Positions 16,380-25,097 of a DNA stretch of 34,757 bases are shown here, piece by piece; positions within the stretch are counted from its first letter, which is position 1; each line of letters opens with the position of its first letter. Origin of the DNA: Segatella salivae DSM 15606 (GTDB lineage Bacteria > Bacteroidota > Bacteroidia > Bacteroidales > Bacteroidaceae); contig NZ_GL629647.1 in the NCBI RefSeq assembly GCF_000185845.1, positions 2,423,667 through 2,458,423 on the forward strand. The letters are read 5' to 3'. The notes below the pieces were generated by a model. It made no database searches. It saw only the letters and a list, made by a program, of their open reading frames with translations, and had not been told where the DNA came from. The position numbers and the translations under genes were made by a program.

Positions 16380-17966
16380 TTATCTTGCCATGACATAGCG
16401 GTGGAGAGTAGTGCGAACGCTGCCCTTTCCGGCAAAGAGCGCTTTAACAGCAGCCTCAATCTGTGGCCCAAATCCAGCCTCATAAAGGTCTAATCCAAAG
16501 ACATCTTTGCGGCTGAAGAGTGCTTTCAAACAGCTGAAATCTTGGTTCTCATGACCTATTTCAAGTGGTGACACCATGGCTTGAAGTTCATTTAACAACG
16601 GATCGGGAGAGGGATTGAATGGCTTTCCCTCGTCATCTATGCCCTTCAAATAGCGTGCATAAGCAGCCAATACCAATGGAATCAAGACGAGATTTGACTT
16701 ATCTAAGCCGCGCTTGATATACTTTTTGATTGTCTCACCAAAGCGGATGGCTAACTTTTGTGACGTATCCATGGCGATGCGTTGAGGCGTATCGGGCATG
16801 AACGGGTTAGGCAATCGCTTGTTGATAAATACACCTATGAACTCATAAGGATTGAGAATGCCCGGATCAACGACTACGGGCATGGCCTCGATATAGCCAA
16901 TTTTCTGAATCAAACAACGGATATCAGGGTCTGTAATCTCTGCAGAGATGAGGTCATAGCCTAACAAACAGCCGAAGATAGCCATGGCAGTGTGAAGTGG
17001 GTTGAGGCAGGTGGTGACCTTCATTGTCTCTACCTTGTCGACCGTTTCACGCGAAGTGAACAGCACTCCGCCAAGTTCAAGGGGCGGACGGCCATTGGTA
17101 TAGTGGTCTTCTACAATGAGATATTGAGTTTCTTCGGCATTAACGAAAGGCGCAGTAAACGTGTGTCGTGCCGTTTCTATATAGTCGTTGTCTTCAAATC
17201 TGTCAGCTTCTAACAGCGCTTTCACCTTTGCATGTGGGCGAGGAGTAATCTTATCAATCATCGACCAAGGGAAAGTGACTTTGCTTTCATCCTTTAAGTA
17301 GTTGACAAACTCCATGGAAACGAGGCCGTCTTTGGCCCAACGTTCGGCGTAAGCGAATACACCTGCCTGGAGTTTACTACCATTATGTGAGCAGTTATCC
17401 ATGCTTTGGAGCGTTACAGGCAGTCTTCCGGCTTTGTAACGCGCGTGGAGTAGAGCGGTGACCTTGCCCAAAGCAAGCTGTGGGTTCAGTCCACGTGCAA
17501 GGTCGTCTTCATTGAAGTTGTAGCCTTTTTCCGTGATGGTGAACGATACTAACTGCAGGGTTGGGTTGCAGAAGATGTCAATCAGTCGTTTCCAATCAGG
17601 CAGTTGAGGGTCTGCTTTGAGGGCTTCGGTGACACTGGCGATAACCTTTTTTTCAATTTTTCCCGTGGATTTCAGACTTACCAACAATGAAAGATTGTCG
17701 TAAGGTGTATAGGCTTTGTCGATAACTTCATAGTCGAAGGTCTCAGCAACAATGACTCCGCGGTCATATTTGCCTGAGTTTAGGGCGTCGTTGAGTAGTG
17801 CTGCCGGAAAGGCTCGAAAGATATTACCGCCTCCAAAGTGTATCCACGTAGGCTCTTCAAAGGTCTTTTGGCGAACAGCTTGAATGTCAAAACGAGGTAG
17901 TTCGTAGCCTTTGTTCTCCCATTCTGCGGCATTGTAGTGACTATTTAATAGCGTTGTTAGTCTCAT
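16380..17966 (-). CDS. uxuB: Mannitol dehydrogenase family protein, probable fructuronate reductase
   Basis: 528 residues. The N-terminal nucleotide-binding block is IHFGGGNIFRAF (42-53), and the family motifs MDNCSHNGSKLQ, FPWSMIDKITP and VVDPGILNPYEFIG-FINKRLPNPFMPDTPQRIA follow in order. The family covers mannitol, tagaturonate and fructuronate reductases; the gene sits 19 bases behind uxuA, which points to D-fructuronate to D-mannonate reduction with NADH. It is about 40 residues longer than E. coli UxuB. The enzyme is cytoplasmic with no signal peptide. Its terminator follows directly. Confidence 0.88.
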   Translation of the reverse strand: MRLTTLLNSHYNAAEWENKGYELPRFDIQAVRQKTFEEPTWIHFGGGNIFRAFPAALLNDALNSGKYDRGVIVAETFDYEVIDKAYTPYDNLSLLVSLKSTGKIEKKVIASVTEALKADPQLPDWKRLIDIFCNPTLQLVSFTITEKGYNFNEDDLARGLNPQLALGKVTALLHARYKAGRLPVTLQSMDNCSHNGSKLQAGVFAYAERWAKDGLVSMEFVNYLKDESKVTFPWSMIDKITPRPHAKVKALLEADRFEDNDYIETARHTFTAPFVNAEETQYLIVEDHYTNGRPPLELGGVLFTSRETVDKVETMKVTTCLNPLHTAMAIFGCLLGYDLISAEITDPDIRCLIQKIGYIEAMPVVVDPGILNPYEFIGVFINKRLPNPFMPDTPQRIAMDTSQKLAIRFGETIKKYIKRGLDKSNLVLIPLVLAAYARYLKGIDDEGKPFNPSPDPLLNELQAMVSPLEIGHENQDFSCLKALFSRKDVFGLDLYEAGFGPQIEAAVKALFAGKGSVRTTLHRYVMAR

Positions 17967-17985
17967 GATGATAGAAATTTTGAAG

Positions 17986-19251
17986 TTAATCGAAGAATCC
18001 CGGTTGATGATAACTTATGCCTTGTTCGTTATCTACTGTTGCAATGACGCCTTGAAGCTGTCCCATGGCAAACATACGGCCTAAGAAACTATAGCCCGCA
18101 TTATAGCCTTTATCTTCATCTCCAAGCATAGTCATGCCATGATCTACACGCATCGGCAGTCTCGCAACATGGGGATTGTCTCGCCGTTGCTGTTCTTCTT
18201 GCTCGAAAATACGGCATAATTCAATGATGTTTGCCCTGCCTCCGAGGTGACTTGCCTCTGTAAAGTCGCCATTGGGGAACACATAACAGCTGCGCAAATG
18301 CACGAACCAAGTGCGATTAGCATATTTTCTTGCAAGCTCTGGTAGGTTGTTTTGTGCACCCGCTGAAAGGCTTCCGGCACAGAAAGTCAGGCCATTGTGC
18401 TTGTCGTTAACCGCATTCAAGAACCATTTTATATCGTCATCGCACGTCACAATGCGTGGAAGTCCGAGGACTTGAAAGGGTGGATCGTCGGGATGTACAC
18501 ACATATACATGTCACCTTCGTTGCAAACGGGCATAATGGCACTAAGGAAATAGCGCATGTTTTCACGTAGTTGGTCTTTGCTTATGCCGTCATAGAGGGC
18601 AAGAAGTTTGCGGAACAATGCGACAGGATGCTTGTCACCTTCCTTGAAATTGCCACTAACAAAGCCCTGAGTCTTAATGACTATGTTCTCAACGAGGGCG
18701 TGATCTTTCTCTGGTGTCATTGTCTTGGCCAATGCATCAACCTCTTTGAGGATGTCACGCCCATTGGGTTTGCCATCAGGACCAAGCACTTTAAAGGCTG
18801 CCCAACTCTCTTTTGCCCCCTCACGCTTAAGGATATGAATGTCGAAATAAGCAAATTCGGGGATAGAAAAGTAAAGATTGCTGCTGCCGTTTGGGTTTTC
18901 ATGCAACAAGTTTGTACGTGCCCAATCGAGCACAGGCATAAAGTTATAGCAGACGATATGAATGCCTTCAGCAGACAGATTGCGTAGACTCTCCTTGTAA
19001 ACTTCAATCTGTTGGTCGCGATCTGGGCCTCCATACTTGATGGTTTCAGTCACAGGAAGAGACTCTACGACGCTCCAGCGCATGCCAAAGCTTTCAATGT
19101 AGGTTTTAAGTTCATGGATTTTCTCTCGTGTCCACACTTGACCCAGTGGCACATCATGTAGGGCTGTGACAATACCTTCAATGCCAATCTCTTTCAACAT
19201 GGCAAGGGTTATCTTGTCGTTTTTGCCAAACCATCTCCAGGTTCTTTCCAT
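17986..19251 (-). CDS. uxuA: Mannonate dehydratase
   Basis: 421 residues, starting MERTWRWFGKNDKITLAMLKEIGIEGIVTALH, the usual UxuA opening. Further family blocks are VESLPVTETIKYG, the metal/active-site region VHPDDPPFQVLGLPRIV, FCAGSLSAG, WFVHLRS and the C-terminal MRVDHG-NAGYSFLGRMFAMGQLQG. It converts D-mannonate to 2-keto-3-deoxygluconate in glucuronate breakdown. First gene of a two-gene operon; the isomerase (uxaC) and KDG kinase are not in the window. A palindrome and a -7 box lie upstream, so the operon is probably induced by a sugar acid. Confidence 0.95.
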   Translation of the reverse strand: MERTWRWFGKNDKITLAMLKEIGIEGIVTALHDVPLGQVWTREKIHELKTYIESFGMRWSVVESLPVTETIKYGGPDRDQQIEVYKESLRNLSAEGIHIVCYNFMPVLDWARTNLLHENPNGSSNLYFSIPEFAYFDIHILKREGAKESWAAFKVLGPDGKPNGRDILKEVDALAKTMTPEKDHALVENIVIKTQGFVSGNFKEGDKHPVALFRKLLALYDGISKDQLRENMRYFLSAIMPVCNEGDMYMCVHPDDPPFQVLGLPRIVTCDDDIKWFLNAVNDKHNGLTFCAGSLSAGAQNNLPELARKYANRTWFVHLRSCYVFPNGDFTEASHLGGRANIIELCRIFEQEEQQRRDNPHVARLPMRVDHGMTMLGDEDKGYNAGYSFLGRMFAMGQLQGVIATVDNEQGISYHQPGFFD

Positions 19252-19302
19252 ATTATTTTAGGTTTAACGTAATAATATCTTTATTTTTCATTGATTAAAG
19301 CA

Positions 19303-19331
19303 CAAAGATAGCTCTTTTTGATTTAATCAAA
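19303..19331 (-). promoter_or_regulatory. uxuAB promoter with overlapping palindrome
   Basis: On the minus strand the -7 box is TATCTTTG (19303-19310). TTTG lies 17 bases upstream (19328-19331), slightly short of the usual 19-21. The -33 side is covered by a perfect palindrome TTTGATT-T-AATCAAA (19317-19331), so a protein bound there would compete with RNA polymerase. The regulator is not in the window. Confidence 0.5.
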
Positions 19332-19392
19332 GATTATTTCATGGATTATTTATGCTTACAAAATGGGTGTGGTTTTCAATGAGAAGGTGGTA

Positions 19393-19438
19393 TAACAAAA
19401 ATGAGTTTAAAGGTGCATGTGGTGCACCTTTAAACTCA
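19393..19438 (-). terminator. Strong terminator of the DUF695-RraB gene
   Basis: A perfect 16-bp stem (19402-19417 with 19423-19438) with loop TGTGG, followed on the minus strand by ATTTTTGTTAT. The stem begins inside the stop codon of the gene at 19436. Confidence 0.9.
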
Positions 19439-20212
19439 ATCTGTAGCGACAGGGCTCTCCCATCCATCGTAATCACCGCCTGCTGCCTCTGCCGTGTCTA
19501 ATAGATATGAGGTGACATGGTGGATGTTATTGGGCACATCTTCGCGTGAAACGCTAATCATTACGGGATATTCTTCAGTCTTTTCATACCGCTGTGAAGT
19601 CTTTTTGAATCCTTCTTTCTCAACAACAGTGATGAAATTCTTGGCAGAATCTTCATTCTTAAAGAAGATATAATGATCTATTGGGCGTGACTTGTTGGAA
19701 TTATCATGGTGTTCTTGCAGTGTCTGTAATACCTTGTTGTTCTGTATTTCCTGCATAGCATACTTGTCAGGATATAGCGTTCCAAAGTAAGTTTCCCATG
19801 CTTTGTCTTCATTTTCAGCGAGCTTGAACTCGTAATCTGGAAATAACTTTTTCAGCTTTCCAATGAGTTTGTTTCCTACATCGCCTGCTTTCTTCACATA
19901 AAAGATAAAGTTTAAGCGATTATTCCCTTTCACTAAACCTGCATCAATGGCATCAACTTGCTTCAGTAATTCAATGAAAGCATCTTCTATTTTCCAAAGC
20001 GTTGTGTTTTCTTCTTGGCTTGGTAATCCGCTTTCTGTAGTCTCTTTGCAACATACTGACAATTGAATCCGGTGATGATATCCATTGTAAGGGGCGTTGT
20101 TATAGAGTGCCAGATTGACGCGAGTAATAGCAGGTTTCTTCTCAAGATCTTGCATATACATGCCCCAGTCCTCTGGTACTTTAGAGTGGATAATGTTTTT
20201 TAGAAGTGTCAT
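19436..20212 (-). CDS. DUF695 and RraB-like domain protein
   Basis: 258 residues, cytoplasmic, no signal peptide. The first half (about 1-140; WGMYMQDLEKKPAITRVNLAL, FIFYVKKAGD) fits DUF695, a family of unknown function. The second half (about 155-258) has the RraB layout: IDHYIFFKNEDSAKNFI, a middle strand pair VMISVSRED, and the closing GGDYDGWESPV signature. RraB binds and inhibits RNase E in E. coli. Whether this copy touches an RNA-degrading enzyme is unknown; many DUF695-RraB fusions exist without a tested role. It has a full promoter and a strong terminator, so it is a single-gene unit. Confidence 0.8.
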   Translation of the reverse strand: MTLLKNIIHSKVPEDWGMYMQDLEKKPAITRVNLALYNNAPYNGYHHRIQLSVCCKETTESGLPSQEENTTLWKIEDAFIELLKQVDAIDAGLVKGNNRLNFIFYVKKAGDVGNKLIGKLKKLFPDYEFKLAENEDKAWETYFGTLYPDKYAMQEIQNNKVLQTLQEHHDNSNKSRPIDHYIFFKNEDSAKNFITVVEKEGFKKTSQRYEKTEEYPVMISVSREDVPNNIHHVTSYLLDTAEAAGGDYDGWESPVATD

Positions 20213-20300
20213 TTTATATTTGTTGTTGAGTGATTGTGTTTGTTATGTCATTGAATTTGCATCCAACACACACTAACAATTTATTTAATTTCAGATTTCG

Positions 20301-20332
20301 CAAAGTTAGTTGATTGCATTGTAATTTGCAAA
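20301..20332 (-). promoter_or_regulatory. Promoter of the DUF695-RraB gene
   Basis: On the minus strand TTTG (20329-20332), a 20-base spacer and TAACTTTG (20301-20308) match the Bacteroidota consensus exactly. The leader would be about 85 bases. Confidence 0.75.
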
Positions 20333-20500
20333 TTAAAGCGTAAGAAAAATTAAATTGAAGTATAGGATATTTGCAATTGTGTTATGTTTCATTCAAAATT
20401 ATCTCTTTTTTTATACCAAAATTGGTCTGAATGGTCACCTGGTTATGAATATATTCGAATGTAAATATAATGTCTTGTGAGTCACTTGAAACAATAAATC

Positions 20501-21688
20501 ATGTTGAATCGCGTTTTTTTTGATATGAAATGGACTTCCCATCTGCGTCAAATACGCATTTTGTTCATTATTATTGCCATGATGATAGCCTTGGCTTCTC
20601 TGGTAGTTTCGCATCTTTTGGTCAGCGATTTGGCCAAAGAAGAGACTGCGCGTATGGAGGTTTGGGCCGAAGCAATGCGCTCGTTGAATGCAGCAGATGA
20701 GCATACTGACCTCTCGTTGGTACTCAAAGTAATCAATGAAAATCATACCATTCCAGTAATAGTCATGACTCATCAGGGGAAGATTCAAACCTATCGGAAT
20801 GTGGATTTGAAAGGAAAAACGCACAAAGATAGCCTTAACGACGCTATCAGTCAAGCCAAAAGGATGCGTGCCGAGGGGCATGTTATTCGTATTTTGTTAG
20901 ATAAACATCGTGAATATATAGATGTTTGTTATGACGAATCATTGCTGTTGCGTCGACTTTCATGGTATCCTTATGTGCAACTGAGTGTGGTGTTGCTCTT
21001 CGTTTGCCTTGCCCTGTTTGCCCTGTTGACGCTAAAACGCGCCGAACAAAACCGTGTTTGGGTTGGGTTGAGCAAGGAAACGGCACATCAACTCGGTTCA
21101 CCCATCTCAAGTTTAATGGCTTGGATGGAAATCATGAAAGAGAGTTATCCTGATGATTTGTTGCTGCCTGAGATGGAAAATGATGTGAAACGACTGCAGC
21201 TTGTGGCTGATCGTTTCTCGAAAATAGGCTCACAACCCACACTCGAAGCTACGGACTTGATGGTTGTGTTGCGCCGAGTCATGGCCTATATGCAAAGCAG
21301 AACGTCGCACACGGTAGTCATGACACTTCATGACTCGAATGAAAAGGTGATGGCAAACCTTAATGTTTCGCTCTTTGAATGGGTCATAGAAAATCTTTGT
21401 AAGAATGCCGTTGATGCCATGGAAGGCTGTAATGGGCACGTCGATATTTGCGTTTCAGCGAGTGAACGAACGATAATTATCGACTTAACAGACACGGGAA
21501 AGGGCATTCGAAAAAAGGATTTGAAGAATGTTTTTAGGCCAGGTTTTACAACAAAGAAACGCGGATGGGGACTTGGTTTGTCGCTAACTCAACGAATAGT
21601 TGAGGACTATCATCGCGGAAAAATATTCATTAAGCACTCTGAAGTGGGGCAGGGCACGACATTCCGCATCACACTTCCACGGCCTTAA
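20501..21688 (+). CDS. Sensor histidine kinase, orphan
   Basis: 395 residues. Membrane segments at about 17-40 and 157-177 enclose a sensor of about 115 residues outside the membrane. The H box is KETAHQLGSPISSL with phospho-acceptor His196, the variant usual in Bacteroidota kinases; the ATPase domain has NLCKNAVDAM (298-307), DTGKGI, and GWGLGLSL. No PAS or HAMP domain is obvious and no response regulator is adjacent, so its partner must be elsewhere. A dyad ACCAA-AA-TTGGT lies 75 bases upstream (20415-20426). The frame is complete and looks functional. Confidence 0.93.
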   Translation: MLNRVFFDMKWTSHLRQIRILFIIIAMMIALASLVVSHLLVSDLAKEETARMEVWAEAMRSLNAADEHTDLSLVLKVINENHTIPVIVMTHQGKIQTYRNVDLKGKTHKDSLNDAISQAKRMRAEGHVIRILLDKHREYIDVCYDESLLLRRLSWYPYVQLSVVLLFVCLALFALLTLKRAEQNRVWVGLSKETAHQLGSPISSLMAWMEIMKESYPDDLLLPEMENDVKRLQLVADRFSKIGSQPTLEATDLMVVLRRVMAYMQSRTSHTVVMTLHDSNEKVMANLNVSLFEWVIENLCKNAVDAMEGCNGHVDICVSASERTIIIDLTDTGKGIRKKDLKNVFRPGFTTKKRGWGLGLSLTQRIVEDYHRGKIFIKHSEVGQGTTFRITLPRP

Positions 21689-21763
21689 ACACACAAATCA
21701 TTTTGTCTTTCATCACAAATCCCTTTTTGAAGTCCCTTCTCATGCTTTCTCATCTCATTCATT

Positions 21764-21840
21764 TTACCTTGTGATTTGATGCACTTTGTCTTGTGTTTTG
21801 ACTGATTTTACGTCGTAATTTGATTCATATTATTTTGCTC
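21764..21840. repeat. Seven 11-bp phased units after the histidine kinase
   Basis: Seven consecutive 11-base units start at 21764, 21775, 21786, 21797, 21808, 21819 and 21830. Most open with TT or TTTG, as in TTTGATGCACT (21775-21785) and TTTGATTCATA (21819-21829). Copies are diverged but the register is exact. The same design appears at 16172-16259. Confidence 0.6.
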
Positions 21841-22008
21841 TTTAATAAGGTATAAAATGCGTTTGATTGTAGATTTACGAGTAGAATCATGTTCTTTTTG
21901 ATGATGAATGTGATGCATATAGTTTCAATCAAGACGAAAGGGCATGGGAGAAGCTATATTCATAGAGGATGAAAACCTATTGTTGAGGAGAAAGAATAAT
22001 GTGCATCG

Positions 22009-22040
22009 TTGAGTATTATAAAAATAAATTATTATCTTTG
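22009..22040 (+). promoter_or_regulatory. Promoter of the McrBC locus
   Basis: TTG (22009-22011), a 21-base spacer and TATCTTTG (22033-22040). The predicted start near 22045 leaves a leader of about 165 bases before the first ORF of the locus. Confidence 0.65.
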
Positions 22041-22210
22041 CAATGCGTATGAGATAACGTTTTGTCGTTATTGCTGTGAGAAATGAAATGCCTTTATGTG
22101 ATGTAATCATAGAAGATAATCTAATAGGTATAGCAAATTACATGCTGAGGCTAATTCATGTAGTGGCTGATTATAAATGATTCTATCAAAAAAATATATT
22201 AAACTTTGCG

Positions 22211-22405
22211 ATGAAAAATATTCAAATCATAGAAAAACCAAAAGGAACATCCAGCTGTGATATAGGAATCAGTGTGGATGAATGGCAGGAAATATTGACT
22301 AATCCACAAATAACAACAGAGAATTATCGTGAGGCTTTGTTGGCTTTCTATCGTGAACCAGAACATAAAGCTAATACTATTATAGATTATGTTGAGGATA
22401 TATAA
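22211..22405 (+). CDS. 64-residue ORF in frame with mcrB, possible separated N-terminal domain
   Basis: The protein contains ISVDEWQEILTNPQITTENYREALLAFYREPEHKA, a helical stretch like the N-terminal segment of longer AAA+ ATPases of restriction systems, where similar sequence continues into a larger domain. Here it stops after IIDYVEDI. Its TAA (22403-22405) is followed by four sense codons and then the GTG start of mcrB, all in one frame. So this may be an ordinary small partner gene, or the remnant of an ancestral longer McrB cut short by a stop or deletion. The similarity to the longer proteins is from memory and needs a search. Confidence 0.6.
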   Translation: MKNIQIIEKPKGTSSCDIGISVDEWQEILTNPQITTENYREALLAFYREPEHKANTIIDYVEDI

Positions 22406-22417
22406 AAACCAAAGGAA

Positions 22418-23653
22418 GTGAAAACATCGAAGTATCAAGCATATATTGATTTGTTGAAGCAAACACATAATCTCGTGCTTACAGGCGCTCCAGGTACGGG
22501 GAAGACTTATATGACTCGGAAAATTGCAAAAGAAATGGGTGCCGAAAGCATGTTTGTGCAGTTTCATCCGTCTTATGATTATACGGATTTTGTAGAGGGT
22601 TTGCGCCCAATTGATAATGGAGAAGGACATATAGTCTTTGAAAGAAAGGATGGAGTCTTTAAGGAATTTTGTCGTAAGGCAGTGCAAAACCTGATAGATT
22701 CTTCAAAGAGTGTTGAAGAACTTAGTGATGAAACGTATTGGAAGATGCTATTAGAGGAGTTTGTAAATGATGCTATTGATAATGCCACAACATTCAAAAC
22801 GGTGAATGGTTCCGAATTTGTTATTACAGGAATGACAGAAAGTTATGTCTCGATTCTTAATGAACAGAATGCTAAAGCATCAATACTTAACGTTAGTATA
22901 CATGAGATATTAACTCTGTTGTTCAATGAAATTACGCTTGAATATGTGCGTGATATTCGAAAATATTTCGGCAGAATGTTTGGTACACAGGCTGATTCTT
23001 ATACATTTGTTATAGTAAAAAAGATAAGAGAAAAACATCAAAGTGCAAGCGCAAACAAGGTTAATCAGAAGCATAGTAGTAGGATACAAGAACGAGATTA
23101 CGTGTTTATTATTGATGAAATCAATCGTGGTGAGGCTTCAAAAATATTCGGAGAATTGTTTTATGCCATTGATCCTGGTTATAGAGATGATACGGATAAT
23201 CCCGTTCAGACGCAGTATCAGAATCTTATTCCAACGTCAGATGTGTTTGCAAAAGGCTTCTATGTGCCAAGAAATGTCTATATCCTTGCAACGATGAATG
23301 ACATTGACCGATCTGTAGAAAGCATGGATTTTGCGATGCGAAGAAGGTTTACTTGGAAAGAAATAAAACCTGAATGTACGGAAGATATGTTAGATAATCT
23401 TGGACAATCTTTGGCTGATAGCGCAAAAGAAACAATGCATAGACTGAATAATGAAATTGTAGCTACAGATGGTTTAGGTGCTGCTTATAGTGTAGGACCA
23501 GCCTATTTCATGAAGATAAAGGATTTAAAAGGAGATTTTTCTGCGCTTTGGAATATGAATATTGAACCTCTTTTGCGGGAATATTTGCGTGGTTTCAGAG
23601 CAATAGATGATATGATGGAGAAGTTCAGAAAAGCCTTTTTCAGAGAAGGTTAG
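22418..23653 (+). CDS. mcrB: McrB-type AAA+ GTPase/ATPase of a type IV restriction system
   Basis: 411 residues. Walker A is GAPGTGKT (23-30), followed by FVQFHPSYDYTDFVEGLRP; Walker B and the McrB signature are FIIDEINRGEASKIFGELFYAID (230-252, with N236 and R237), and the sensor region is TMNDIDRSVESMDFAMRRRF. McrB forms the motor ring that binds modified DNA and drives cleavage by McrC. There is no DNA-binding domain ahead of the AAA+ module, so recognition of modified bases must come from elsewhere, possibly the preceding ORF. The start is GTG; the AAGGAA just before it is too close for a good ribosome site. The base composition is visibly more A/T-rich than the housekeeping genes. Confidence 0.92.
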   Translation: MKTSKYQAYIDLLKQTHNLVLTGAPGTGKTYMTRKIAKEMGAESMFVQFHPSYDYTDFVEGLRPIDNGEGHIVFERKDGVFKEFCRKAVQNLIDSSKSVEELSDETYWKMLLEEFVNDAIDNATTFKTVNGSEFVITGMTESYVSILNEQNAKASILNVSIHEILTLLFNEITLEYVRDIRKYFGRMFGTQADSYTFVIVKKIREKHQSASANKVNQKHSSRIQERDYVFIIDEINRGEASKIFGELFYAIDPGYRDDTDNPVQTQYQNLIPTSDVFAKGFYVPRNVYILATMNDIDRSVESMDFAMRRRFTWKEIKPECTEDMLDNLGQSLADSAKETMHRLNNEIVATDGLGAAYSVGPAYFMKIKDLKGDFSALWNMNIEPLLREYLRGFRAIDDMMEKFRKAFFREG

Positions 23654-23684
23654 ATGAGAAAGATGGCTTCAGAAGATTTGGTTT

Positions 23685-25007
23685 ATGCAGATAGAATTGA
23701 CAGATAATAACAGCGTAAGTGCGAATAACCGATTCCAAAGGGATGATATTGCGGCGCTGTTTCCATTTGGAGATAAAACAATTTCTGAATTATGTCGTGA
23801 TCATGAGCACTTGCTTGTGTTCCCTGAAAGCATAGAAGAATGTGATGATGAAATAGGAAATGGAACATTATATTCTATCCAAAACACAGATAATCCTGAC
23901 GAAGTACGAGTTGTTACGGGTAATATTATGGGCTTTGTTGGTATTGGGAATATCAAACTTAAAATCAAATCGCGGTTTGATTTGGGGCAGAATGACTATT
24001 TCTTACATTATATGTTACAGAAGGTTTTGGCGCTAAACATGTTTGATTTAGATTTGAATAGTGGTGAAGAAGGACTCTCAGAACTCTTAATGTTGATGTT
24101 TCCTCATCTTCTTAAATCAGCCATACAGCAAGGTGTTTTCCGTCAATATCAATGTTATAATCATAATGATTCAAACGTACATGGGAGTATAAATGTGAGC
24201 CAACACCTGCGAAATAATGTTCCATTCTCAGGGAAATTTGCTTATACAACGCATGAGTATAGCCGTGACAATGATGTTACTCAGTTGATAAGACATACCA
24301 TAGAATTTATGCAGTCAACGCATTTCGGGCGATGTGTATTGTCTTCTTGTCGTGAAACTACAGAGAACATAAAGATTATAAAGCATTATACCACCTTATA
24401 TAATAAAGTGGAGCGAGCAGCTGTTATCAATCGAAATCTGAGATTGAAAAGCCATCCTTATTATACGAAATATCGCTCATTGCAATTGCTTTGCATTCAA
24501 ATATTGCGCATGGAAGAGGTGAAATATGGCGAAGATGATAATGAAATACATGGTGTTTTGTTTGATGGTGCATGGTTATGGGAGGAATATGTTGCCACAC
24601 TTCTTAGAGATTGTCAGTTCATACACGCCGAAAATAGACTAAGAAAGAAAGGAATCGCTTTATTTACTGATGGTAGTGGGCTTCGTTATCCTGACTTTTA
24701 TAATGACGAAATGGTGTTGGATGCGAAGTATAAACGTTTGGAAGAGTGTAAAAAGGTTGCCGAAGTTGATCGTAATGACATTCATCAAATCATCACATAT
24801 ATGACAGCTTTGCACGTTAAGAGAGGTGGTTTTGTTGCTCCTTTGACAGCAAAGACAGCAGAAAGTGTTACTGCTCACTTAAGAGATGGTATCTCAATGA
24901 TCGGTATTTATGGTATTCAGATTGCGACTTCTGCATCTTCTTATATTGAGTTTGTAGTCCAAATGCAAGAGCATGAAAAGGACTTTTTGGCATCGATAGA
25001 ATCATAA
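23685..25007 (+). CDS. mcrC: McrC-type PD-(D/E)xK nuclease subunit
   Basis: 440 residues. The N-terminal half has the McrC layout of small beta-strands (VTGNIMGFVGIGNIKLKIKSRFD, 78-99) and a helical middle region. The nuclease core is LRYPDFYNDEMVLDAKYKR with D337, D346 and K348, followed by a Q-motif helix NDIHQIITYMTAL. It is the cutting partner of McrB, 31 bases downstream, and cannot act without it. An alternative short frame begins at 23654 but stops after 17 codons. The gene is followed by a weak hairpin with a T run. Confidence 0.92.
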   Translation: MQIELTDNNSVSANNRFQRDDIAALFPFGDKTISELCRDHEHLLVFPESIEECDDEIGNGTLYSIQNTDNPDEVRVVTGNIMGFVGIGNIKLKIKSRFDLGQNDYFLHYMLQKVLALNMFDLDLNSGEEGLSELLMLMFPHLLKSAIQQGVFRQYQCYNHNDSNVHGSINVSQHLRNNVPFSGKFAYTTHEYSRDNDVTQLIRHTIEFMQSTHFGRCVLSSCRETTENIKIIKHYTTLYNKVERAAVINRNLRLKSHPYYTKYRSLQLLCIQILRMEEVKYGEDDNEIHGVLFDGAWLWEEYVATLLRDCQFIHAENRLRKKGIALFTDGSGLRYPDFYNDEMVLDAKYKRLEECKKVAEVDRNDIHQIITYMTALHVKRGGFVAPLTAKTAESVTAHLRDGISMIGIYGIQIATSASSYIEFVVQMQEHEKDFLASIES

Positions 25008-25063
25008 AAGATTATAATATGAATGATTTTAAAATAACAGATAAGGCGTTTTGAAGTTAGAGT

Positions 25064-25087
25064 AAGTCTTATAAATAAGATTTTTTT
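25064..25087 (+). terminator. Probable terminator of mcrBC
   Basis: An A/T-rich 8-bp stem including one G-U pair (25064-25071 with 25076-25083, loop TAAA) merges into a run of seven T at 25081-25087. It lies 57 bases after the mcrC stop and just before the DUF177 promoter. Confidence 0.55.
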
Positions 25088-25097
25088 AACGCTTTCA

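Larger units (their letters stand above)
21689..22210. other. 522-base spacer before the McrBC locus
   Basis: From left to right this holds an 11-bp phased array (21764-21840), A/T-rich DNA, a full promoter (22009-22040), and a leader of about 165 bases up to the 64-residue ORF. In the leader an open frame from ATG 22088 would encode a 30-residue peptide starting MPLCDVIIEDN; it has no recognisable partner and is only a possibility. Confidence 0.5.

Noticed and set aside
22199..22687. 162-codon minus-strand frame over the start of mcrB
   Set aside because: It runs antisense to the Walker A region of mcrB and has no promoter or family features.
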